From: Niastella sp.
GTDB taxonomy: Bacteria > Bacteroidota > Bacteroidia > Chitinophagales > Chitinophagaceae
Length of the DNA stretch: 45,013 bases
Direction: 5' to 3'
NCBI GenBank assembly: GCA_017744515.1
Contig: JAGIBF010000066.1
Span: 1 to 45,013, forward strand
Positions 24,061 to 33,340 of the stretch are shown here, piece by piece (positions within the stretch are counted from its first letter, which is position 1; each line of letters starts with the position of its first letter). A program made the position numbers and the translations under genes. The notes beneath the pieces are model-generated. The model made no database searches and was not told the origin of the DNA. It worked only from the letters and a program-made list of their open reading frames with translations.

Positions 24061-24924
24061 ATGAACCGTAGACTATACGTCTGTATAGTGCTGCTTGTAA
24101 TAACCGTGTGCTCGTCAGGCAGCATTAAAAATGATCGTACAGATCAATTCCCTTCTATAACCTTCAGCGAGGAAATTAAAAATTATGACGACGTTTATCA
24201 GCTTTTGATCGACTCCATAATTGGCGGTCGGCGACGTTATCGGCTGGGTGTATATGATTATTTATCAAATACCGATGACCATATACTTCATTTTGAAGTA
24301 AAGGAAATGCCAATAGAATTAGGAGGGGAGACAAGATGTTCTGATTTAAAAAGAAGTCCGCTTCTGGATACTATATCTCTTAATTCTGAATTTCTGAAGA
24401 GAGGTTGCAAAGAATATATTATACAGGTAATAGCTCACGAAAGTATACATGCTTTCATAAACTGGTGCGTACATTCGTATCATATACATAAAAATAAAGT
24501 TGATGGAGGCTTTTTGCAAAGAGCTTTTAAGACGGATCGGGATTCAATAGAATCAATTATTAAAGATACAGGGCACCTTACAGAGGTAAAAAAGCATAGT
24601 TTAATGTGTCGGAATTATTTAGACTCGATGAGCAGGTGCATTTACCAATATGCAAAGAATAATCCGAATTTTACGATGCGTATAGCTCGGTCACTGGCCT
24701 GGGGAGGATTAGAAGATACTCCAGAATGGAAAAAAAGAGTAGACACTTGTTATTCAAGATTTATAAATGCTGCAGTAACACAATTCAATGCCCCAGACAG
24801 TAGTCAAGCTATTGAATATCCTTCATGCTACACAAAAGAAGAAATTGATAATTTGAAGCAACTATTAATAGACGCTTTCCAAAAAACCAAATCGGCGAGA
24901 TATGAAGGTGTAAGCCTGTATTGA
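24061..24924 (+). CDS. Secreted putative zinc-binding protein with HESIH motif
   Basis: A 287-aa protein with an N-terminal hydrophobic signal (MNRRLYVCIVLLVITVCSSGS). The Cys at 17 is preceded by Val, a poor lipobox, so secretion by signal peptidase I is as likely as lipidation. IIQVIAHESIHAFINWC carries H126-E-S-I-H130, the zincin signature HExxH. The third ligand is not certain; His and Glu residues occur downstream. I do not recognise the family, and a structural HExxH is possible. The gene is strikingly AT-rich next to its neighbours on both sides, as is the gene at 127-1545, which suggests separate acquisition or relaxed composition. It stands alone, without an obvious operon partner. 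Confidence 0.65.
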   Translation: MNRRLYVCIVLLVITVCSSGSIKNDRTDQFPSITFSEEIKNYDDVYQLLIDSIIGGRRRYRLGVYDYLSNTDDHILHFEVKEMPIELGGETRCSDLKRSPLLDTISLNSEFLKRGCKEYIIQVIAHESIHAFINWCVHSYHIHKNKVDGGFLQRAFKTDRDSIESIIKDTGHLTEVKKHSLMCRNYLDSMSRCIYQYAKNNPNFTMRIARSLAWGGLEDTPEWKKRVDTCYSRFINAAVTQFNAPDSSQAIEYPSCYTKEEIDNLKQLLIDAFQKTKSARYEGVSLY

Positions 24925-24952
24925 AGTGCACTTATCAAAGTGATTGATGCAG

Positions 24953-24982
24953 TTGCCAATTAACTGTTTTTCTTTACATTAG
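24953..24982 (+). promoter_or_regulatory. Candidate promoter of the amidohydrolase operon
   Basis: TTG at 24953-24955 followed after 19 bp by TACATTAG (24975-24982), one mismatch from TAnnTTTG. It would start transcription about 30 nt before the ATG at 25018. Confidence 0.4.
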
Positions 24983-25017
24983 TGTTCAAATTCGAGAACA
25001 CTAACCGATTACTCCAT

Positions 25018-26301
25018 ATGATCAAGTCTTACTGTACCCTTATCTGTATTGCTTTATTGCCTTTATTTAGCATTGCGCAAGCTCCCTCCAACTCCTACCT
25101 GATCAGGGCGGGCAAATTCTACGACGCGGAAAAGAATGTCTTTATCAAAAACCAGGAGATTTGGATAGAGGGCAACTCCATCAAAGCGGTGGGCAATAAA
25201 CTGACCGTTCCCAAAGGGACTACCATCATCGAATTGCCCAACGCTACAGTAGCTCCCGGACTGATCGATGCACATACCCATTTGTTGATGCTGCAAAAAG
25301 TGGATGATAATATTGCCATCGACGTATTGATGAACTCACCGGAATACCGGGTACTCAGGGCTGCCGGATTTGCGCGGTCATACCTCGAGTCGGGGTTTAC
25401 GACCATCAGGGACCTGGGTAATTCAGGCAAGTACCTCGATAAAGAAGTGGCCGTAGCCATCAGGCGTGGCTTTGTACAGGGACCACGTATGTTGGTATCC
25501 GGTCCCATCCTGAGCGCCATGGATGGCCAGTTTTACCAGCTGCCACAAAAAGACCAGGAAGCGATCACGAAGTCGGAATACCGTGTGATCAGCGGCGTGC
25601 AGGATGCCATACAGGCTGTCAAGGAACATGTCAACAACATGGTGGATGTGATCAAGATCGTTGCCTTCGGGGAACGGATGGGGCTTGAAATGGAGGAGAT
25701 GAAAGCCATCGTGCAAACAGCTCATCAATATGGACTGAAAGTAACGGCACATGCCAATTCCGACAACATCATTCAGCAGGTGCTGGAAGCCGGCGTGGAT
25801 GGCATCGAGCATGCGTATTATATTTCCGACAGCTCGCTGGCAAGAATGGCCCGCCGCGGTGTATACATGGTGCCCACCGATCCTTCCATTCAGGCGATCA
25901 TCGATACGGAAGAGGCCCAGCGCAAAAAAGAACACGATACCACAGAGATAAAGAAGATGTTGCAGCCGCTGACCGACAGGCTTACGCGCGCCCGTAAGAT
26001 GGGTGTACTGATCGTAGCTGGTTCCGACGCCTATTTCGATACCAAAAGCTCACGCGGCAATGCCGCCAAGCAAACACTGGCCGCCTATTGGGAAGAAGGC
26101 ATGCCGGTGACAGATATCCTGCAGGCTGCTACCTGGAATGCAGCGCTGGCACTGGGCAGGAAAAATGAGCTGGGTGTGTTGCGTCAGGGAGCTAAGGCTG
26201 ATATCGTGGTGTTTAACGGCGACCTCGAGGCTAACTTTAAGAAGACATTATTCGATGTGCGGATGGTGATCAAAGATGGCAAGATCGTTCATCAACCATA
26301 A
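25018..26301 (+). CDS. Secreted amidohydrolase-superfamily metalloenzyme
   Basis: A 427-aa protein with signal peptide MIKSYCTLICIALLPLFSIAQ, so it acts in the periplasm or outside. The metal-site pattern of the superfamily is present: D84-A-H-T-H (His86, His88), a Lys in VIKIVAFG, His in TAHANSD, His in GIEHAYY, and Asp in GSDAYFDT. The C-terminal NELGVLRQGAKADIVVFNGD block closes the beta-sandwich domain. It is closest in look to the imidazolonepropionase/Xaa-Pro-dipeptidase-like group, whose members cleave cyclic amides or dipeptides; the substrate is not determinable here. The start at 25018 gives the signal peptide, and the GTG at 24982 adds an unlikely polar extension. The nucleoside hydrolase gene follows immediately. 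Confidence 0.9.
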   Translation: MIKSYCTLICIALLPLFSIAQAPSNSYLIRAGKFYDAEKNVFIKNQEIWIEGNSIKAVGNKLTVPKGTTIIELPNATVAPGLIDAHTHLLMLQKVDDNIAIDVLMNSPEYRVLRAAGFARSYLESGFTTIRDLGNSGKYLDKEVAVAIRRGFVQGPRMLVSGPILSAMDGQFYQLPQKDQEAITKSEYRVISGVQDAIQAVKEHVNNMVDVIKIVAFGERMGLEMEEMKAIVQTAHQYGLKVTAHANSDNIIQQVLEAGVDGIEHAYYISDSSLARMARRGVYMVPTDPSIQAIIDTEEAQRKKEHDTTEIKKMLQPLTDRLTRARKMGVLIVAGSDAYFDTKSSRGNAAKQTLAAYWEEGMPVTDILQAATWNAALALGRKNELGVLRQGAKADIVVFNGDLEANFKKTLFDVRMVIKDGKIVHQP

Positions 26302-26302
26302 A

Positions 26303-27304
26303 ATGGCTGCTATGAAATTATCCCCCCTGCTGCTTTTATTGCTTATCGGTTGCACAGGCAACATAGTCCAGGCGCAGCAAAAGAAACAGGTCCCCCTTAT
26401 TTTCGACACCGATATGGGACCTGATTATGATGATGTAGGCGCCATTGCCCTGCTCCATGCGCTGGCAGATAGCGGTGAGGCGACTATATTGGCTACCATC
26501 GCCAGTACCAAACATGCAAAGGTGGCAGCAACACTGAATGTATTCAATACTTACTTCAACAGACCCAATATCCCTATTGGTGTTCCCAAAGGCAAAGCGC
26601 TCGATATAGGCGCCTGGCAAAAGTGGGATTCGTTGGTAGTAGCCAACTATCCGCATGCTGTACAATCCAATGAGGAGGTCATGGATGCAGTAGCCTTGTA
26701 TCGCAAGATACTGGCTGCGCAGCCTGATGGTTCAGTAACGGTTGTAACGGTGGGCTTTCTGACCAACCTTGCCAACCTGCTACAATCACCGGCTGATCAG
26801 TATTCCCGGTTGAGTGGCGCCGACCTGGTAACAAAGAAAGTGAAACAACTGGTGTGCATGGCAGGCTGGTTTCCTGCAGGCAAAGAATTTAACGTGCACA
26901 AGGACAGCGCAGCATCCAAAACTGTATTCACCCAATGGCCCGGCACCATTATACTCAGCGGCTTTGAAGTGGGTGTTGAAATATTATCTGGCTTGCCCCT
27001 GATAAATAATAATGCCATCCAAAAGAGCCCGGTGAAAGATGCATTTGCCAGAAGCATTCCCATGAGCAAGCAGGACGTTAACGGCCGCATGAGCTGGGAT
27101 GAAACTGCCGTGTTGATCGCTATCAGGGGATGGTCTGCATATTATGCAGCGCAGCCTGGTCGCTTCATTATTCATGAAGACGGCAGCAACACCTGGGATG
27201 CCAGCGGTAAAGGTCATTTTTATGTAGTAAGAAAAATGCCGGTACCGGAAATGACAGCATTGATCAACCAACTGATCATGCACCAGCCAATGACAAGACG
27301 TTAA
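26303..27304 (+). CDS. Exported inosine/uridine-preferring nucleoside hydrolase family protein
   Basis: A 333-aa protein. The motif IFDTDMGPDYDDVGAIALL near the N-terminus of the mature protein is the DxDxxxDD calcium site of nucleoside N-ribohydrolases, which split nucleosides into base and ribose. The ATG at 26303 begins just after the amidohydrolase stop; a second ATG at 26312 starts MKLSPLLLLLLIGC directly. The leader can be read as a lipoprotein signal (LIGC) or as a cleavable one (VQA-QQ). Neighbouring amidohydrolase and nucleosidase suggest salvage or degradation of nucleoside-like compounds outside the cytoplasm, an inference. The stop overlaps the stop of the convergent GH36 gene by 4 bp. 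Confidence 0.9.
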   Translation: MAAMKLSPLLLLLLIGCTGNIVQAQQKKQVPLIFDTDMGPDYDDVGAIALLHALADSGEATILATIASTKHAKVAATLNVFNTYFNRPNIPIGVPKGKALDIGAWQKWDSLVVANYPHAVQSNEEVMDAVALYRKILAAQPDGSVTVVTVGFLTNLANLLQSPADQYSRLSGADLVTKKVKQLVCMAGWFPAGKEFNVHKDSAASKTVFTQWPGTIILSGFEVGVEILSGLPLINNNAIQKSPVKDAFARSIPMSKQDVNGRMSWDETAVLIAIRGWSAYYAAQPGRFIIHEDGSNTWDASGKGHFYVVRKMPVPEMTALINQLIMHQPMTRR

Positions 27305-29496
27305 AACGCTTTCACTTCCAGCACCACGCTATTACGGCCATTCTTCACATCGGGGTTGAAGCCTACCTTCATCAGGAACTCTCCTGTGTATACTTTCGAA
27401 CCATCGATGGTAGAGGTGGTACCGGGGTATACGTTCAGTTCCTTAATGGTGTATTTCTTCGCCGGGTCAAGTCCTTTCATACGAATGGGTAGTTGGCTGC
27501 CGGCATCGTAGCGGTTGTTGACGAGGTAGTTGAATACAACACCCGCTGTTTTTTGTGTATTCAGGTACAGCACGGAAGCCACTGAATTATCCAAAGGATT
27601 CTGTAGGCGGTACTGATCTCCCTGCCAGATGATCGGTTTCACAGCATTGTAGGTCTTGATTGCTTCCTGGCAGAAAGTAAGGTCGTTTTCCTTCAGGTGG
27701 CTTACCACAATATCAAAGCCCATTTTCCCCATCATAGCCACATCGGTGCGGAACTTAATGGGTTGCTTGCCCCAGTCGGTAACGTGGTTGGAGGAGGTAA
27801 TAGCGGGATAGAAATAAGAGTACTCCCACTGCATGAAGATGCGTTCCAGCGGATCGGTGTTGTCGCTGGGCCAGAACTCGGTGAAGTATTGCAAAGCGCC
27901 GTAGTCGACACGGCCACCACCGCCAGAGCACAGCATCATCGGCACAGTGGGATACTTAGCCCTCAGCCGTTTCAATACGTTGTACAGCCCCTGCACATAC
28001 TGGATGTAGAAGTGTGATTGATTGCCCAGTTTGGCGGCGTGTGCATTATAGATCACAGCATTGCAATCCCATTTGATATAGGCCAGCGTCGGGTTCTTTG
28101 TAAACAGGTTATCTACCACATTGAACACATGCTCCTGCACGGCAGGATTGGTAAGATCGAGCACCAATTGGTTCCTGAAATAATATTCCGGGCGGGCAGA
28201 TTGTTTGACCACCCAGTCAGGATGTTGCTCATACAGTTCGCTCCTGGGGTTTACCATTTCGGGTTCTACCCAGATGCCAAACTTCACCCCATTGGCCTGC
28301 GCTTCTTTTACCAATGAAGCAATGCCATTGGGCAGTTTATTTTTATTCTCCTGCCAGTCGCCCAGGCCCGCTTTGTCGTCGTTGCGTGGGTATTTATTGG
28401 CAAACCAGCCATCATCGAGCAGGAAAAGATCAACACCCAGTTTGCGGGTATCTTTCAGCAGCTCTTTCAGCTTGGCCTCATTGAAATCAAAGTAAGTGGC
28501 TTCCCAGTTGTTGAGCAGGGTAAGGCGGTTACCCTTACCATCGAGTATCTTATAGTTGCGGGCCCAGCTGTGCAGTTTGCGGCTGGCCTCTCCTTTTCCG
28601 TTGGTAGATAAAACAGATAAAAAGGCGGGTGTGGTAAACACTTCGCCGGGCTTCAGCGTGTAGGCAGATGCATAGTTGTTGATGCCGGCCATGATGCGCA
28701 GGTTATCCTGGTTGTCCAGCTCCAGGTCGATGCGGAAGTTACCGCTCCATTCCAGTGAACCATACAGCACCGTGCCTTCATCTTCAGTAGCTGGTTTGTC
28801 CAGTGATACCATGAAACTGGGTGGCTGGAAGAGGTTGGTGCGGGACCCCAGCTTGGAATCCAGCGTCTTGATGCCATGGGTAAGACGGGCTTCTTCGGCC
28901 TGCATTTCTTTGGCCCAGTCACCGTGGTATTGTTTCAGCCAATAGCTGCCTGCCTTCAGGTATAAACCGGCAGAAGCGTATTTATGTAATATTACATTTC
29001 CTTTTTCGCTGTGTTTGATCTCGCTCCACTGTTCAGTCACATCTTCATTGAACCAGGATTTATAGAAAAGTGTCACTTCAAAATTATATACCGGGTCTTT
29101 CAGGAACACGGTAAGCAATGAAGTATTGTCATCCAGCTTTTTGCTTTCATGACGTACATATTGCAGGTCGAGGGAGTTATTGCCATCGGCATGGGTTACT
29201 GCAATGGCAGGTTCAAACAAGTTCCGCGTACCGGCAGTTGAATAAGCTGCATTCGACACACCCGTGTAATCACTGCCCTGCTTGTATTGGGCGGTCACCT
29301 GGTTGTATTCGCTCTTGTCGGCCAGTTTGGGCCCCAGATAGATGATGCCCACTTGTTTGTTGGCATCTGTCTGCAATACAAGAGCGTTGCTCTTTGTTTC
29401 AATGGGTATCAATACCTGCTGTGCAAACGTGTTGCGCTGTACAAGGGAAAGCAGGGTAACTGCCACGATCAATCCGGTTTCTCTCATTCGTTTCAT
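27301..29496 (-). CDS. GH36 alpha-galactosidase
   Basis: A 731-aa protein with signal peptide (MKRMRETGLIVAVTLLSLVQRNTFAQ), an N-terminal beta-supersandwich (about 30-320), and a (beta/alpha)8 barrel. The barrel carries LLDDGWF, IWVEPEMVNPRSELY, YIKWDCN (nucleophile Asp477), CSGGGGRVDYG and WPSDNTD (general acid among Asp545/Asp548), followed by a C-terminal beta domain. These are the hallmark motifs of GH36 retaining alpha-galactosidases, which remove terminal alpha-galactose. It is the last gene of the PUL, 13 bp after the GH95 gene, and probably periplasmic. No terminator is visible at its convergent end. Confidence 0.94.
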   Translation of the reverse strand: MKRMRETGLIVAVTLLSLVQRNTFAQQVLIPIETKSNALVLQTDANKQVGIIYLGPKLADKSEYNQVTAQYKQGSDYTGVSNAAYSTAGTRNLFEPAIAVTHADGNNSLDLQYVRHESKKLDDNTSLLTVFLKDPVYNFEVTLFYKSWFNEDVTEQWSEIKHSEKGNVILHKYASAGLYLKAGSYWLKQYHGDWAKEMQAEEARLTHGIKTLDSKLGSRTNLFQPPSFMVSLDKPATEDEGTVLYGSLEWSGNFRIDLELDNQDNLRIMAGINNYASAYTLKPGEVFTTPAFLSVLSTNGKGEASRKLHSWARNYKILDGKGNRLTLLNNWEATYFDFNEAKLKELLKDTRKLGVDLFLLDDGWFANKYPRNDDKAGLGDWQENKNKLPNGIASLVKEAQANGVKFGIWVEPEMVNPRSELYEQHPDWVVKQSARPEYYFRNQLVLDLTNPAVQEHVFNVVDNLFTKNPTLAYIKWDCNAVIYNAHAAKLGNQSHFYIQYVQGLYNVLKRLRAKYPTVPMMLCSGGGGRVDYGALQYFTEFWPSDNTDPLERIFMQWEYSYFYPAITSSNHVTDWGKQPIKFRTDVAMMGKMGFDIVVSHLKENDLTFCQEAIKTYNAVKPIIWQGDQYRLQNPLDNSVASVLYLNTQKTAGVVFNYLVNNRYDAGSQLPIRMKGLDPAKKYTIKELNVYPGTTSTIDGSKVYTGEFLMKVGFNPDVKNGRNSVVLEVKAF

Positions 29497-29509
29497 AGTA
29501 CGTCGTTAC

Positions 29510-31915
29510 TTATTGTGTATTTACTGTTATCAGTTTTCCATTGAGCATCACTTTCACAGCCTGCTTTTGGGGCGACCGGAGCTTGTAGCTGGTGATCTTG
29601 CCATTCTTCCAGGCAAAGTCGACGGTGATGTTGTTTCTTGCCTTCATGCCTTTTACAAACCCCTCTCCTTTCCACGCATCGGGAATGGCCGGAATGAAGT
29701 TGATAAATCCTTCATGGCTTTGCAGCAACATTTCGGCAATGCCGGCACCGGCGCCAAAGTTTCCATCTATCTGGAAGGGCGGACCGGCCGACAACAGGTT
29801 GGGATATACGCCACCACCTGCGCCGTAGTTGATATTGGTCTTCAGGGTAGGTTTCATGATCTCCCTAAACAGTTTGTAAGCCCTGTTGCCATCATGCAGG
29901 CGCGCCCAAAACAATTGCTTGTAGGCAATGGCCCAGCTGGGACCATCGTCTCCCCTTACATTCAGCGACTTCTTACAGGCTTCTGCGAGGTCGGGTGTTT
30001 GTGAAGGGGTAATGAGGTTGGCAGGGTATACGCCATACAGGTGTGATATGTGGCGGTGTTCCTTGTCTGTTTCTTTGTAATCTTCGAGCCACTCCATCAA
30101 CCGGCCATCGGGTGCTATGCGTCCGGCTGGTGGTATCTGGTCAAGCTTTGCCTGCAGGTCTTTGCGGAATGCTTCATCGATGCCCAATGTTTTGGAAGCG
30201 GTGATCACGTTGTTGAACAGCTCGCGGATGATCTGGTTGTCGATGGTGGCGCCCATGCAAATGCTTACATGTTTGCCACTGCCATCAGGCATGAAGAAAG
30301 AGTTTTCCGGCGAGGAGGATGGTGAAGTGACCAGATAGCCGGTTTTAGGGTCTTTGATGAGAATAGCCGAATAGAATTTGGCCGATCCTTTCAGTACCGG
30401 GTATATTTTCTTCAGGTAGTTCTTGTCGTTGGAAAAAGCGTAATGGTCCCAGAGGTTGCTGCACAACCAGCCTGAGCCGGATTTTGTAACGCCCCAGGAG
30501 GCGCTTTCGCCGGGCTCGGTAAACATCCAGGGGTTGGTGATCACATGGGCTACCCAGCCTTCGGCATTGTAATAAGCCTTGGCAGTACGCTCGCCATGCG
30601 GCACCAGGTTGCTGACCAGGTCGGCCAGTGGCAGGTTGAGCTCGGAGAGATTAGCCGGTTCTACGCCCCAGTGGTTCATCTGCACATTTACGTCGAGGTG
30701 GTAATCACCGTTCCAGGGTGTGCGGATCTGGTGCGCCCACAAGCCTTGTAAGTTGGGAGGCAACAAGCCTACGCGCGTGCTGCTGATAGACAGGTAACGG
30801 CTGTACTGATAAAACAATACCGTCAGCTGATTATCGGGTGTGGCAGCGTTGTAGAAGTTTTCCAGCCGCTTATCGGTGGACCATGTTTCATAAGGTCCAC
30901 TACCCAGGTATACCTGCTGGCGATTGAATAGCTTTTGAAAATTGGCTATATGCTTTTGCTTTTGGAGGTTGTAGGCAGTGGCTTTTGCTTTATCCAATAA
31001 TTGTTGTGCATGCTGGCGAAAGGCATTGTCCTTAAAGCTGGTCTTCGCTGAAAAGTATACGATCACTTCATTGGCCTGTTGCACCATCAGCTTGTTATTG
31101 TCTGTTGTTACCTTGCCTCCCTTTGCCTGTACAGCTACTTTGGCAAGGTACTCCATACCCTTGCCATCAGTACCGTTTTCCAGCTGTCCATACATCTCAA
31201 GGGCATTGTTGACAACAGTGACCGTTCCTTTCTCTTCTCTTGATAAGGCAAGGCCGATGTTGATCATGCCGGGTTTGCTGGCCGTGATCCTCATCATGCC
31301 CACATCATCGCCAAAGCTGGTAAAGTATTCTCGTTTATAAGTAACGCCGTTCACCTCATAGGTACAGGAAGCAATGGCGTTGTCAAGGGAAAGTGTTCTT
31401 GTGTAGTTGGTGTACTTTGCTTCATTGTCCTGCACGCCATTGTAGCGGTAGGCAATGCTCAGGTTACCCATCGTCTGAAAACAACCAAAAGGTTCAGCGC
31501 CTGAACCTTTTCCTGTACAGATGAAATCTTTATCGATCAATGCCTGCGCCTGGTCATTCTTGCCTTCCAGCAGCAGCCGTTGTATTTCCGGCAGCTTTTT
31601 ATAAGCTTCTTTGTTGTTGGCATCCTGCGGAGCGCCCGACCATAGGGTGATATCATTCAGCACAATATTCTCTTTCATTACGCCGCCGTCGGGCATCATG
31701 CCGAGACGCCCATTGCCCAGTGGTAAGGTCTCTTCCCATTGAGCGGCTGGCTTTTCATACCACAACCGGAGAGGGATCTTAACCGCGGAGTCTTTCCACC
31801 GGGGTGCGACAAACCCCAGTGGAGACCCGGCGGTGAATGCTACAACCTGCTTAACTGCAAACGAACAACTAAACAATACAAAAAAGAATACGCCTTTCCT
31901 ACTTATGCTTTTCAT
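29510..31915 (-). CDS. GH95 alpha-L-fucosidase/alpha-L-galactosidase-type glycoside hydrolase
   Basis: An 801-aa secreted enzyme. The N-terminal domain has WYEKPAAQWEETLPLGNGRLG and LNDITLWSGAPQD, the usual GH95 opening. The (alpha/alpha)6 barrel carries DVNVQMNHW (the paired Asn residues of the active site), MEWLEDYKETD with HRHISHLYGVYP, and DGNFGAGAGIAEMLLQSH (catalytic-region Asp). GH95 enzymes invert the linkage of terminal alpha-1,2-fucose or L-galactose. The start at 31915 gives a signal sequence (MKSISRKGVFFFVLFSCSFA). The frame upstream to 31993 is only translation of a REP element and is rejected. It lies between the DUF4998 lipoprotein and GH36 in the PUL. Confidence 0.93.
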   Translation of the reverse strand: MKSISRKGVFFFVLFSCSFAVKQVVAFTAGSPLGFVAPRWKDSAVKIPLRLWYEKPAAQWEETLPLGNGRLGMMPDGGVMKENIVLNDITLWSGAPQDANNKEAYKKLPEIQRLLLEGKNDQAQALIDKDFICTGKGSGAEPFGCFQTMGNLSIAYRYNGVQDNEAKYTNYTRTLSLDNAIASCTYEVNGVTYKREYFTSFGDDVGMMRITASKPGMINIGLALSREEKGTVTVVNNALEMYGQLENGTDGKGMEYLAKVAVQAKGGKVTTDNNKLMVQQANEVIVYFSAKTSFKDNAFRQHAQQLLDKAKATAYNLQKQKHIANFQKLFNRQQVYLGSGPYETWSTDKRLENFYNAATPDNQLTVLFYQYSRYLSISSTRVGLLPPNLQGLWAHQIRTPWNGDYHLDVNVQMNHWGVEPANLSELNLPLADLVSNLVPHGERTAKAYYNAEGWVAHVITNPWMFTEPGESASWGVTKSGSGWLCSNLWDHYAFSNDKNYLKKIYPVLKGSAKFYSAILIKDPKTGYLVTSPSSSPENSFFMPDGSGKHVSICMGATIDNQIIRELFNNVITASKTLGIDEAFRKDLQAKLDQIPPAGRIAPDGRLMEWLEDYKETDKEHRHISHLYGVYPANLITPSQTPDLAEACKKSLNVRGDDGPSWAIAYKQLFWARLHDGNRAYKLFREIMKPTLKTNINYGAGGGVYPNLLSAGPPFQIDGNFGAGAGIAEMLLQSHEGFINFIPAIPDAWKGEGFVKGMKARNNITVDFAWKNGKITSYKLRSPQKQAVKVMLNGKLITVNTQ

Positions 31916-31926
31916 ATTAAATATTA

Positions 31927-32018
31927 TGTCAGGCTGAGTCCCGCGGAGCGGGATAAACTTTGTCGAAGGACTGTCGAAACCACCCTTCGACAACGCTTCG
32001 ACAAGCTCAGCGTGACAA
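31927..32018. repeat. REP-like palindromic element (DUF4998/GH95 junction)
   Basis: Ends TGTCAGGCTGAG and CTCAGCGTGACA are inverted. Inside are a small CCCGC-GGA-GCGGG hairpin and inverted TTGTCGAAGG/CCTTCGACAA segments. Same family as the elements at 25, 33268, 34563 and 36597. Confidence 0.85.
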
Positions 32019-32033
32019 CGGGTGACAGTGTTC

Positions 32034-33239
32034 TTAATTAACTATATATAACCTAATGCTATTTAAACGCGTCGCCTCGCCATCGTCATCCATATACAAC
32101 AGCAGCCCCATCGAGAACGTAGTCTTTTGGGTTACTTCGAAAGTAGTATCCCACCACCACCAGCCGCTTTCCAGTTTGGCGGAAGCAAAAGCCGTATTCA
32201 CATTGTTTACATCGGGCAAGCCATTGGTGCCGGGCATGGCCACCAGGTACACATCATTCCTCGATCCGCGATGGTACCAATCTACTGACCCTTCGAATTT
32301 ATACTTTCCCGGCGGCAAGGTAACGATCTGGTGGATCTTACCATTCTGAATAGCCGATGCGCCCCATCCTGCTTCGAAATAGATCCTGGCATCGCTGGAA
32401 TTATCCGTGCCGCCATAGCCGTTGTGGTTTTTGGCGGCGGGATTGGTGATCCAGTCGCGCAGGGTAGCCCAACGACTGCCGTCATTCGCTGAATTGGCTA
32501 CGGGCTTCACACTATTCAACAATATCACTTCGGTAAACGCCGGCAATTCTTTCTTTGTTACGGTAAATGTATCGATACCAACTTTCTCAGGCAGATATAG
32601 TGTGTTATAACTAAGCAAATTTTTAATGCCTACATTGGGAATGACGGTTTGCTGATCTACCAACTGTGCAGGCACGATGGTGTCGCGAACAACATTATCG
32701 CCATTCGTATAATGTATCTGCATGCCAAGCACGCCTACATAGGCATCCACATTGGCCCAGTTGATCGTGGCTGATCCATCGGCCGCAAAACTCGTTTTGA
32801 GCACTACGCGGTTGCCACGCTGGTTAACGGACGTTTGAAAGCTTTGTCCATATACATTACCGGTTGCGATCATGGGAATGGATTTATTGCCCTTGCTATC
32901 ATAGGTGCGTACGGTAAAGGTGATCGGTCCTTCGGGCAGGTTGGGCACGATCTGTTTCATCGTATCGACGCCGCCAGAACGCACAAAGGGGGCTTCGAGG
33001 GAATCGCTGCCGCTGTTCCAGAAGATGCGGTATTTCGCTACGCGTGGATCGCTTTTCAGTATACCGGTAACCATTGCACGGTTTCTACCGGGAATCACTT
33101 TGAGGGAGTCGAAGGTGGAAGGATAGATGATCTCCCCTCCTGCTGCATGTTTTTTATAATCGTCCATCTTTTTGCACGAAGCAATGACGAGGAACGCCCC
33201 TGCAAGGCAAATTGGTATATTGATGATGTATCGTTTCAT
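32034..33239 (-). CDS. DUF4998-type surface lipoprotein
   Basis: A 401-aa lipoprotein (MKRYIINIPICLAGAFLVIASC, Cys22). Residues about 40-230 look like a DUF4998 region, two fibronectin-like beta domains (PGRNRAMVTGILKSDPRVAKYRIFW). The rest is a jelly-roll-like domain ending LNSIRLYIVN that resembles discoidin/carbohydrate-binding modules (IYFEAGWGASAIQNGKIHQIV). Such lipoproteins sit in SusE/F position in PULs and hold glycan at the cell surface. It lies between the DUF5000-type lipoprotein and the GH95 enzyme, each junction carrying a REP element. Confidence 0.82.
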   Translation of the reverse strand: MKRYIINIPICLAGAFLVIASCKKMDDYKKHAAGGEIIYPSTFDSLKVIPGRNRAMVTGILKSDPRVAKYRIFWNSGSDSLEAPFVRSGGVDTMKQIVPNLPEGPITFTVRTYDSKGNKSIPMIATGNVYGQSFQTSVNQRGNRVVLKTSFAADGSATINWANVDAYVGVLGMQIHYTNGDNVVRDTIVPAQLVDQQTVIPNVGIKNLLSYNTLYLPEKVGIDTFTVTKKELPAFTEVILLNSVKPVANSANDGSRWATLRDWITNPAAKNHNGYGGTDNSSDARIYFEAGWGASAIQNGKIHQIVTLPPGKYKFEGSVDWYHRGSRNDVYLVAMPGTNGLPDVNNVNTAFASAKLESGWWWWDTTFEVTQKTTFSMGLLLYMDDDGEATRLNSIRLYIVN

Positions 33240-33267
33240 GAACTTAGTTTTACTTTTTTAAGAATCA

Positions 33268-33333
33268 TGTCAGGCTGAGTCCCGCAGAGCGGGATAAACT
33301 CTGTCGAAGCCCTTCGACAAACTCAGGGTGACA
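33268..33333. repeat. REP-like palindromic element (DUF5000/DUF4998 junction)
   Basis: TGTCAGGCTGAG at the left and CTCAGGGTGACA at the right are inverted ends, with a CCCGC-AGA-GCGGG hairpin and an inverted GTCGAAG/CTTCGAC pair inside. Confidence 0.85.
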
Positions 33334-33340
33334 TTGGATA

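Noticed and set aside
31916..31993. N-terminal extension of the GH95 protein
   Set aside because: The extra 26 residues are the translation of a REP element; a signal peptide starts at 31915.
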